Shown: positions 48,614 to 58,246 of the stretch, piece by piece
Numbering within the stretch: position 1 is the first letter of the stretch
Layout of the letters: every line of letters starts with the position of its first letter
DNA from: Amyloporia xantha
Taxonomy: Eukaryota > Basidiomycota > Agaricomycetes > Polyporales > Adustoporiaceae
Direction of reading: 5' to 3'
Assembly (NCBI GenBank): GCA_036971615.1
Contig: JAYKKR010000037.1
Span: 1 to 64,000 of the forward strand
DNA: 64,000 bases
Notes under the pieces: generated by a model
What the model saw: only the letters and a program-made list of their open reading frames with translations
Told to the model about the DNA's origin: nothing
Database searches by the model: none
Made by a program: the position numbers and the translations under genes

Positions 48614-49850
48614 GGCACTCAGAGCTACCTGAAAAGATACTGGTCAGGGTATGAGAGTTCAACTTGCAATAGACGCGCGCTTGTTTCGACGCGACTGAAT
48701 CACGTGCTATCGGTAACAGGTCACGCGGCCCTTTGACAGCAATTGAGGTATGTTTTGGCTGCGGTAACATTCAGACCTCTATCTCGGAACAGAGACAATA
48801 CATAGATCAAATAATTAGGCAACCCTTCTTCCAGTCGTAACATCATGGTAGCGTTGTATTCTAACAGGCAAGTACCCAAATATGCCGAGATCTTCTTTCG
48901 CTGCAGCGACATTGTCACACGAGGCTCCAGGGATCGCGACGTTCTTCCGTTCCAGTGTCACGGTCATGTACGTCTGCAGGGCTGGCTTCTGTAATGGCAG
49001 AAATCCTATGTTCGCTAGAGAATGTGGAAAGGGCGGGTGGATGTTTGAGATTCTGTCCGTAAGCCAAAAGTACACTACATACCTTTGTGGACGAGTGATC
49101 CCGGACAACGCCTGCAATGGAGAAACCGTCGGAGTGGAAGCGTGCAACGGCTCTCTTATTTTCCTGACCTGCTGGCGCACATTGAGTCTACCACTGAAAT
49201 CAGTACAAGAGATTGTAGGTACGAAATCGATTCACGTACGCGGCGAGGAGCGTGTTCGCGTACACTAAGAGGCCCATCGTTTATCAAAATACTCTAGATT
49301 GTAGGAATGATGATGTCTTACGTGTGCCTGTCGGAATATAAAATACCATAGCGAGCTGGCTGGAGTGGAAAAGACAATAGACAAACTAATCAATGGATAG
49401 ATGCTTAGTGCAGAACATCACTAGTAAAGAGACACCCACAATCGTAAGGAGGGCTGACTGCATCAGGCTTGGTTAGAATCGTAGCAAGATAGTTTCGCGC
49501 AATTAGTGCGACTGCGTGATTGTTACTATCAAAAATGGCGAAATCATGTGCTCACAGAAGCAATATCCCTCGTTGTATCGTATATGCGATCAGGCTTGAT
49601 ATAATCCTATCCATTCTGAATGCAACCTCACATCAATTATTCTGAATCATGCAAATCTCAGGATACAAACATCTGATGGTGAGTTCGTACCATTTGCAAC
49701 AAGGTGCATAATGAAACCGCAAAATACACATCTGCAAGCAGAGTGCTAGTTGTTTCCAGAATTATTGATATCTATGTGAGTATGAGCACGGATATAGAGC
49801 ATTGAACTGTGAGGTCAAGCATACCGCATTGTCCTGTAGTTCTGTGGTGA
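48614..49850. other. Intergenic, no supported gene
   Basis: The longest frame is 128 codons at 48882-49268 (+), opposed by an overlapping one on the minus strand. Neither has recognisable content or splice support. Confidence 0.4.
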
Positions 49851-49859
49851 AATGCGAAT

Positions 49860-51044
49860 CTATATTGATCCTGAATAACACACAGAAGTGTCAGCAGCAG
49901 TATATTGCGATAAGAATGACTGGACGTACAATCGGTAGGTGATACCTGATATGAGATACACATCAGCTACATGTAAGCCAGTCTCGATAGGTGAGCCAAC
50001 ATCATCGTACTTACTGATACCACAGCCTGACGCATTCGCAAGATCAATGACAGCTAGTAATGTGAACCAGACATAAAAGCGTACACAAGCTGAGGAAGGA
50101 AAGCAAAAGCTATGTGACGCAAAGATCTGAGTATCAACAAGTGCATTCTCAGAAGACATTTCCTTACCGCAGCGATCGTCAGAGGAAGCCTGTAATAACC
50201 CTTTTTCAGCCTTGGTACAAGAATTAATACCGTTGATGGAAATCGCAGTCCTCAGTGAGAGATGCACATTTCCATATAGCGTGTGTGAAGAAGCTGTTAA
50301 TGATACAAAACTTTCGTAAGCATTATGTCAAACATGTATCGAACGTGATGCAGGCGTTTGGACTAAGAACACCATCAAAGCCTAAAATATCTTCAGGATA
50401 AGCTACAAATGTCCCTCTCAGTAATGCTTACCTCGAAAGCTATGAATAGCTGCAACGAGAATTAGCTAAATTCAAACAGGCAAAATAGGCTAACCGTACA
50501 GATGTCGGTCTGGAAGGATCAACGTCAGGAAAACACCGTCGACCAGAGATATAAGCATATAGGGAAGCTTACTTCCCGACGTAGAGAAGTCCAATAATAT
50601 TCGTGTGGTTCTTGATGAGGCCCATCCACACTACCTACGCTGCATGAGCTGAAAGTTTGATAAATGAATTTGTGGTATATAGTCACTTGAATTGACAATG
50701 TGTTCAACAAAGTATCCAACATCCTTGTCAAAAGTAAGACAAAGTTTAATGAGTTAATAAGTGTTCACGAACAATACGACGGCGACCTGTGTCAACAATA
50801 TGCCGTCAGTGGTGAGACGACGTAGCTGTATTACGTGTACTCACAGCGGCTTTCAGGAAGACCGGATCCGTCGGAAAATGTAAGTAGTAGTACACCGCTT
50901 GACCGCACGTGCAACCATACAGTCTACAAATGTCCCTGTGAACAAGCGCGTCCAGAAGCAATAGGGCACATACAACGCAGAGACCACAACACCGATTAAG
51001 TACATGCCTAGTGAATCGTCCAGAGAGAAGTCCACAGCAGTCAT
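49860..51044 (-). CDS. Seven-helix membrane protein, DUF6534-like, possibly decaying
   Basis: The ATG at 51044 opens with FSLDDSLGMYLIGVVVSAL. Splicing out a 38-nt intron then gives LDICRLYGCTCGQAVYYYLHFPTDPVFLKAA and VAVVLF. This matches the first helix and the LYG.T..Q...Y...P.D...LK block of a large basidiomycete family of predicted seven-helix receptors or channels of unknown role. Further on, MLDTLLNTLSIQVTIYHKFIY and RFYVWFTLLAVIDLANAS are helix-like, but the frames between them need many introns and one junction (near 50715) does not close in frame. The C-terminal part near 49900 is uncertain. TATATA lies about 65 nt upstream of the ATG. It may be a gene with many short exons or a recent pseudogene. 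Confidence 0.5.
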
Positions 51045-52356
51045 AGCAGCGTCCTTAGAATCTCAGAGTCACTGTAGGCGGTTCTCATTTCAAGTGTCTG
51101 GTTCGCTTATATATGCATAAGTCAGCGCTCAAAAGCAGACACGCGCGGCAGGGCAGCTACCCAAAGGATAGTGAGCGGACATAGTAACCGCCCAACAAGA
51201 CCACAAGCGGTTGATGACTGCTAGTACATTGATATTCCTGGAGAAAAAAAATTGTAGAGCGCTGATGAGGAATCGCTGGCAGTGTAAACATGTATGGAAT
51301 TATGCCGCCCACCTGGGAGATAATCAACACTTCGCAAAGTTCGCATCTGTCTATCTATCCATAGCTATCTATCCCTCCACTTCTACATAGCCGTGTACTT
51401 GTTCGCAAAGTAGAAACACGGTACCTGATTGGCTCAGACACGAGACCACATTCGACCCGACAATCTGACGCGGGTCATACCTTTCATTCCTGAGGCCCTG
51501 CCTCGTTGATGCTGCATTACAAGTACATGTGGAGTGCCGGACCTGAGAAAATGCTGTGGGCTCTTGTAGGCTCTGCGTCCTGTGCGGACCCGCGCCTTCG
51601 CGTGGCCCCGAGGGAGCGTCGCCGCCTCCCGGATGTTATTTTCCCCGTGCGCCGCTCGCTGCTATGTAAGGCTGTAAGTAGAGTCTGCGTCCGAACCAAG
51701 TCTGCACCCCTACAGGTTTCCGGGGGTGGGGAGAGGGAGGGGCATGCTCCGAGTCTCTGGCGTGCGCCCCTGTCTACATGCCAGTGACGCTCCCCATCGT
51801 CACCGTCGCACCATCATAGACATCACCAATTTCGAGCAGCAGCAATTCGGTACAGTACGTACATTACAGAGACCAGGACTCTTCCAGTCACTGTAGTAGT
51901 GGCGCTGCTACTGTACCAAGCCTCTAGGATGCCCGACATCACCAAACTGCGAGCAGCGTTATAACGTGTTACACCAGTTGGCAACTAATCTGTACGTTAC
52001 TCCAAATGTAAAGCCATATAATTCAAAAATAATTGATTTACGAGATATACTTGTGCAAACATATCGTCAGATATTTGAAAACACTCACGTATAATCTACC
52101 GGTCATAAGCTATTATAATCTGTTAGAATTAAATATAGCATCAATGCCAACTAAACTATTTTGTATGCACACTAGATGTCTGGCCGAATTTATGGGTGAA
52201 ATTTATAAAGACAAAAATATATATTTTGACCGGATGCTCGTTGTCGGAAGATAAGCGCCAATGTTCACATCACTAAATTGAAAATTCATGACTCTCGATT
52301 CATGGTCTCGTTTTGCTGAGACCGTGCCAGAATGCAAAGCCTGGTCTATTATGAAA
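51045..52356. other. Intergenic, 5' flank of the hairpin element
   Basis: This includes a short TCTATC-type simple repeat near 51350-51380 and, from about 52000, a markedly AT-rich stretch with only short frames. No gene is supported. Confidence 0.4.
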
Positions 52357-53089
52357 TTACAGCCGTTTGCAGAACATACGGCGCGTGATCGAAATTTCTT
52401 TTTTTGGACAAATATATACATTCTACAGTATATCTGTATTAGCTCAGTCAATACATGTTGGATTGTCTTGAAAATTGGAGCAATGAAATGGCATTGTAAA
52501 TCCAGAGGGGATGGTCAACTCAGATTTTTAAAATAATAAGTTTGAACACTTTACAAAAAAGTCATCATGTAAAGTCAATATATCTGGATTTCTGTGGTTC
52601 CTGGGTCTTTCTGGGCTTATCCCTGAATATACATTGTCCATACCACTCATATAAAGGGGACTGCAAATTTATTTTGTGTGTACAATATTTCTGTTGGTTT
52701 CTGGAAAGATGGAAATCTGGCATAGAACAGTGCAAGAACCACATGTCATATGAAAAGGCTACAAAGAGCCAAAATAAATTTGCAGTCCCCTTTATATGAG
52801 TGGTATGGACAATGTATATTCAGGGATAAGCCCAGAAAGACCCAGGAACCACAGAAATCCAGATATATTGACTTTACATGATGACTTTTTTGTAAAGTGT
52901 TCAAACTTATTATTTTAAAAATCTGAGTTGACCATCCCCTCTGGATTTACAATGCCATTTCATTGCTCCAATTTTCAAGACAATCCAACATGTATTGACT
53001 GAGCTAATACAGATATACTGTAGAATGTATATATTTGTCCAAAAAAAGAAATTTCGATCACGCGCCGTATGTTCTGCAAACGGCTGTAA
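52357..53089. mobile_element. 733-bp foldback (inverted-repeat) element
   Basis: Two arms of about 320 bp, 52357-52677 and 52770-53089, are reverse complements of one another with no mismatch seen by eye (at most a 1-bp length difference). They enclose a 92-bp loop. The outer ends read TTACAGCCGTTTGCAGAAC. No coding capacity and no obvious target-site duplication were found. It could be a foldback or MITE-type element or a locus giving a long hairpin RNA. The perfect arms imply recent origin or homogenisation. Confidence 0.85.
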
Positions 53090-54448
53090 GCCGTGCCCAG
53101 CTGCAATCTAGGCGGTTTTGTGCTTACGCCGGACCGGACAGAGTCTTGACTATCACATAAATACGGAGGTCATCTCGAGGGTACCCGCGCGTAGCCGCCT
53201 GCGCTCGCGCCCTGAGTCCTACTACTAGCTGTAGGAGTTCCTCCGACTCGAAGACCGGTAAGTGTCTGAGCCCGTTCTTGTCCCTAACAATCATAGCTGC
53301 AAGTACCTTACGGCACTGGTAAGTCCAAAGTAGTTCAGGTATCTAACCTTTGTACTGACTGCTAGCGAACTTCGTCAATACTCAGGACTACTGTAGTACA
53401 GATCAACGTGGTGGGGACCTCTAGGTCTATTACGAGTTGACTAGCACACATGCTGACCACATTTTTGATAGATCCGCCTCAATCTGACTTGCAGTCGCTG
53501 AAGTACTAATCTGCTCTTTCATCGCAACGGTACTATCAATTAATATATTTGACTTCTGTCTAGACATACTAGAATAATCCAGCCCTCAACTGGGCATCAT
53601 GTGCGGCCGGGTGATGGATGATATACTGGATGATGCTCAATTAGTATTGCTGTTGTCTATTTATGGTATATGGTCAGCAACGGAGACTACGGACAACGAA
53701 CGTAGAATAGTGAGGTAGTATTCTTGTAGATAATTGAATCCACTTCAATCCAGGAATATACAAAATTGATAATCTCTGGTCCCTGAGTTTGCAAATTGCG
53801 CACAAACGATGCGGAATTACAGCGCACCGGTCCATCTGGATCATCCATCGCTCGCTTATTATTGGGTCCAGAATAAATCCAGAACAGATCTATATTTACA
53901 GTGACCATATTTTTTCGACATCTCATAACAGCATATAACAAGCAGAAGAATTCCACCTTTTGGACCTGTTGGCAATCGCTCTCAGCCATATAATTCAATA
54001 TATGGGTGGTTATAATTTTCGTACATGTTCTATTGATTTTGCCTTATATCTCGACATCATATAGCTATATGAAGAATCTCGAGGTTTGGTGATGGATAAG
54101 ACAGGAGGGTTGATATAAGCGGCAGCTGGGGACCACACGGAAAAAAAGGCGCACTGCCAATTTCTTCAGAAAACCGCGTAATTCCTGCAGCTGATGGTCA
54201 TCGCGTACGTCGGATTGCTGGCACTGGCCAAGTCGATCGTCGCGGTAGCTACTAGAATTGAGAGACTGGAGGAACGCGCACACGTGATCTAAGACGCGTC
54301 CAGATTGGCAAGGTTGAGTGAACGCTGAGTACTGAGTCCTTTGACTACTTCTTCCATCCTAACCACTGATTGTGGTCACCACTACCCTTATAAGGATACC
54401 TCACATAATATTTTTGGACGCAGCGTCTCAACTGCGATTTAACCCACG
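53090..54448. other. Intergenic, no supported gene
   Basis: A 103-codon minus frame at 53687-53998 is open but has no recognisable content. The part next to 54449 should contain the Sos7 promoter. Confidence 0.4.
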
Positions 54449-55671
54449 ATGGACGCCGAACACACAGCCAAACTGGAGGCAGCTCGTTCCCTTCAGTCAA
54501 CGCTAGAGAATACGTCATTCCATATTGTCGGCTATCGAGATCAGTTTGATTCTCAGCGAAGCTCATCTGAAAATGAGGTCGGGCAACTGTTCCAAGGTGG
54601 GGCGGCACTGACTGATCCGGCCATCATCGCCTTTCATGTTGCATCGCAAGTGGTGAGGAGTTCCCAGGTGCTATGTAGGAAGACTTATACGAGGCTTCCG
54701 TAGGCGTTCTTGCGAAAGCTCAAGATCCAATACCTTGAGCAGAAGGCGAAAGACCAGTACATCAAGACAATTGTGAGCGATGATGCACCCAATATCAACG
54801 GTGAAGACAATGAGAAGCTTAGGCTCGCAAACGAGGAGAAGAAGGCCGCTCTCAAGGCCGCAAAGGCCAGGTTAGTTGAGAAGGATGGTGACATTCGAAA
54901 ATTGGCTCCCCTCGTCGAGCAAGGTGAGTACGAATATGAATGATGGTCATGATATACATATACTTCCGACTTACATCTCGGCGCAGATTATGTGAAGGCC
55001 AAAACACTCACTGATGAGGCGTCGACACTCGCGGGCAAGATTCTCGATGCGCGTTTGCAGCTCACTCGATTACGCCAGGCACACCCTCATCCTCGCCTTA
55101 CCGTTGCGTCTGCCAACGCCCAACTCGACTCACAGGTCTCGGAGATGCAGAAGCTGGACGATGAGCTTCAGAATCTGAACGAGACTATTGATGAAGTCAA
55201 GGAGAAAGTAAAGGATGGCGCAAGGGAGGTTGAGCGACTGCGGATGGAGAGAGCGGACGTAGAGAAGCTTGTCAGAGCAGGTAAGGACGAGGTTGAAGAC
55301 GGAAGGGTGGTCAGCCTGTATGACTGGTACGTCGCATTGGGAGCTCCTGTTGCTAGTCCTCATATTCTACGAACAGGTTCACGGCATCACTTGCCTTACA
55401 TCGCTCATTACACTCGCTTGAATCTTTCCGTTCTGCGTCCGAGAATGAACTTCACCTCACGTATTCCATCACGCCATTGGCTGACCCGGGCGGGCCACCA
55501 AGACCAATACAAATTATCCTGCTTTTTGTACCCAATACGAGGCAGCTCGCGGATGCACATATTGAAGGACTGTCTGAAGAAGTGGGAGACGTGGTGGGAG
55601 CATATGCGCAGGCCAACGATGTCCCAGGCCTCATAGCAGCTATACTCGCCCGAGCGAGGGCAGGACTATAG
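54449..55671 (+). CDS. Sos7-like kinetochore coiled-coil protein, intact copy
   Basis: Probably a subunit working with the KNL1/Spc7 module of the outer kinetochore, as Sos7 does in fission yeast. Four exons: about 54449-54649, 54707-54921, 54988-55326 and 55378-55671. They give MDAEHTAKLEAARSL..., the FLRKLKIQYLEQKAKDQYIKTIV block that marks the family, a long coiled coil (EMQKLDDELQNLNETIDEVKEKV...LRMERADVEKLVRAG) and a compact C-terminal domain (HLTYSITPLADPGGPPRPIQIILLFVP...). About 350 residues without stops. Two broken copies lie at 42.4 and 44.1-45.1 kb. It is convergent with the dead family A copy 4. Confidence 0.78.
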
Positions 55672-55928
55672 TCAGTGATTGTACTTTCTACTGTATGATA
55701 TGTATGTTCCTCGTTACCTCCAAACCGTGTGCATTGATTTTGATCATCTGAATTGTGAGAATTGAGTAGAGCACGGCACACAGTAGGCATTACATTGAGA
55801 GAAGCAAGATACCACACCATGAGCGATAGGGAGCGTCACGGACATGGGCCGCAGGACCATGGCAGGGAACGGAGGAGAAAGTATAATGACAAGCCGTATG
55901 CGCAAGTGACCGTCATAAAACTCTGCTA

Positions 55929-56652
55929 TTAGACCTCGATGATGCATTTCGACACTGCAGAATATGATATATGACCATGAATAGACATGTTCAAGACTCA
56001 AGAGTCGATGCACCGAAATGCCGCACGAACCAAAGGTGGAGCTGAGCGCGTCAGTTTCATGTGCCCTTTCGCCATCATTTTTGATAGCCCTCTCCTATTC
56101 TTCTTCCTTCTCTTCCCCCTCCCCCTCCCCATCCTCTTCAACTTCCCCCTATTCATTATCTCGATCATCATCATGATCATCTTCTTGTTCTTCCTCGTCA
56201 TGCGCGTCCTCCACACGCGTACCATCCTCGTTCCACTTGTGTTCCTCTTGTAGGTCGTATTCCTGGTCTTCAGCGGAAAATCCGCACAGCTCGCCATCCC
56301 ACGGCCTATATGTGCCATCATCATAGCGATATCATTGCGGAGGGTCGTCCGTCCGCAAAAGTCTGAGGAGTAGGTCTAGTTTTTTCTCGGGTGCTAGTCG
56401 GGAAGGGATTACTTCTCGCGGCGGACACCTCCTATGTCTGTAGTCAACATAAATACCAAAGACCACCGCAAGACCATCGCCCTCGCAGCAGGACAGGACA
56501 TCACGGATTTTTGTGTTCACACCGATATAACTGGCTGCAGCGAGGAAGAGACGATTGTCCGTGACGTTCTCGACATTGACGACGAGTTTACGGTCCTTAG
56601 CGAATTGAATACCATAATCCATATCAAGCGACCAACCGAGAACCCAAGTCAT
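55929..56652 (-). pseudogene. Family A copy 4, inactivated
   Basis: It starts MTWVLGWSLDMDYGIQFAKD and reads well to TDDPPQ. There the codon for the invariant Trp of WYRYDD is TGA (near 56332). Beyond it the frame continues (YRYDDGTYRPWDGELCGFS...) but meets two more stops in the acidic tail. The end SSTF and exon 2 (VSKCIIEV, stop 55929-55931) are still recognisable. One of the usual CWEGD residues is also changed (CCEGD). Its promoter is interrupted by the 1.37-kb element. Confidence 0.85.
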
Positions 56653-56765
56653 TTTGTGCGACGACGGTGATGAGTGTGGTGGTGGTTCTCCGGCTAGTAC
56701 TATTTAGTCTCGCGTCGAAGTGACGATCTCGTGGGGCATAGGAAAAGTGCCGCACGCGGACGTCA

Positions 56766-56812
56766 TCGGAGGGACGCCTGTGAGACGCCTGCGAGACGCC
56801 TTCGAGACGCCT
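56766..56812 (-). repeat. Left subterminal GACGC 11-bp repeats
   Basis: Four units of the form GAGACGCCTGT with small changes in their last bases. The orientation is opposite to the right-hand cluster. Confidence 0.8.
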
Positions 56813-57169
56813 GTGCCACACAGCTTGGCGCTTAGGAGACGCGTCCCAGACGTTCAACTTAGACAAGCTTGAGCGACGCACTTGCCTGGCTCGCCGCTTC
56901 GTCATCCCAAGGTGTATCCCTCACGTAGTCTTCTGTAATGTTTTGCTATCATATTGCCTGGACATCAGCTCCTATATACTAGCACTGTAGGCCCCAGTGT
57001 CGCTTCGGCGGGCGTCGGTTACTCACACTCCTGGCTTCATCCGAAATGGCTCAGGTTGTGATTCAGGCAAAAGTGTCTTGGTGGCTCCGAGTTTCATTTC
57101 TGTAGTTCGTGTTAAGATCAGTGACCTCTTCATGGTCATGGTGAGTTTGTATTTCTGCACCGTCTCCCC

Positions 57170-57395
57170 TGCGTCTCGCTTGCGTCTCCCCTGTGTCCCC
57201 CTTGCGTCTCCCGTGCGTCCCCCTTGCGTCTCCCGTGCGTCCCCCTTGCGTCTCCCGTGCGTCGCGTTTGTGTCTCTCGGGCGTCGCGCTTGCGTCTCTC
57301 GGGTGTCGCGCTTGCGCCTCCCGTGCGTTGTGTTTGCGTCTCACCTACGTCTCTTGCGTCTCACCTGCGTCTTGCTTACGCCCTCTGCGTGTCTG
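57170..57395. repeat. Central 11-bp / 22-bp minisatellite
   Basis: About twenty units alternate TTGCGTCTCCC and GTGCGTCCCCC, forming a 22-bp dimer that is exact for three copies and then diverges. All share the GCGTC core of the flanking clusters. Confidence 0.85.
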
Positions 57396-57965
57396 GCAGA
57401 CGGCAAGGATACTTCCACCGCCACGGAGCGTTGCTCTGGCGTCTGGGGCGCGTCGCCTTCCTGATTGGCTGTGCGTCGCCCTTGCGTCCGGCGGCCTATA
57501 GGCTATTGATCATCCCCATCTACATATCACTTGAGAACAACTTAGCTAGACCGTTAGCCACCTATTGACCGAGCTACCCCCTCTGAATTGCATTTTGGAC
57601 ATATCCTCCACCCAATGTACAGATCTATAACCTATGCATTTATTTGCCCATATTGGAGCCTGAGCACCATTTTATGTGAGGCTAAGTTCCGACCAATTTT
57701 AGCTAGTACTTTATGCATTACATTGACAGCAAAGAAATTGAAACTGTGCGAGCCTTTGAACCACGCAACGTGCCATCAAATCTGCTGTGTGGTTTTATCA
57801 TTATTGCGAAGTGAAACATCGGGGGAGAGGTGTCAATTTCAACGGAGTTAATGGTGCACATAATACATATGCCGAGATTCATGACCAAGACTGGCCAGAC
57901 GGCAACTTATACTGCAAACACAGGATTCTCATCACAATTACTACTACTCACACATTCTGTCTTAC

Positions 57966-58032
57966 TGCGCTCACATTGCGTCTATGTTGCGTCTGTGCTA
58001 CGTCTGTGCTGCGTCTGTGTTGCGTCTCTGCC
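57966..58032 (+). repeat. Right subterminal GCGTC 11-bp repeats
   Basis: About six units of TGCGTCTGTGC-type sequence, inverted relative to the left cluster. Confidence 0.8.
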
Positions 58033-58246
58033 GCGTCTGAGTGGCATCTGGGACGCGTCGCGCAAGCGCCGCAGAGGCGTCCGCTGACGGCAATTTCCCC
58101 AGGCCCGATCTCGTGATCGTGTCGCGGGTGGGTGTCACGCGTCCACATTCAACTTCGTTGCTGCCACCGGGTGCTGCACGGCTGTATACTCGTCTGCACA
58201 CTTGTCCTGGACTTGTTATTAACATAAACTCACTACTCGGGTAGAG

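Larger units (their letters stand above)
56733..58106. mobile_element. Non-autonomous TIR element in the copy 4 promoter
   Basis: Both sides carry GATCTCGT (56725-56732 and 58107-58114), which is a single copy in the matching promoter of family A copy 3, so it is an 8-bp (or 9-bp with the preceding C) target-site duplication. The ends are imperfect inverted repeats: GGGGCATAGGAAAAGTGCCG on the left and, on the reverse strand at the right, GGGCCTGGGGAAATTGCCG, both leading into GCGGACG. The interior has no credible transposase but three clusters of an 11-bp GACGC repeat. The duplication size fits hAT (8) or Mutator-like (9) elements. Confidence 0.7.

Noticed and set aside
51347..51383. TCTATC-like run as a satellite
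   Set aside because: Too short and irregular.
57063..57344. Minus frame of RDARETQ-type repeats, apparent repeat protein
   Set aside because: A tandem 11-bp repeat of 33-nt periodicity stays open by chance in several frames; no start context or gene structure.
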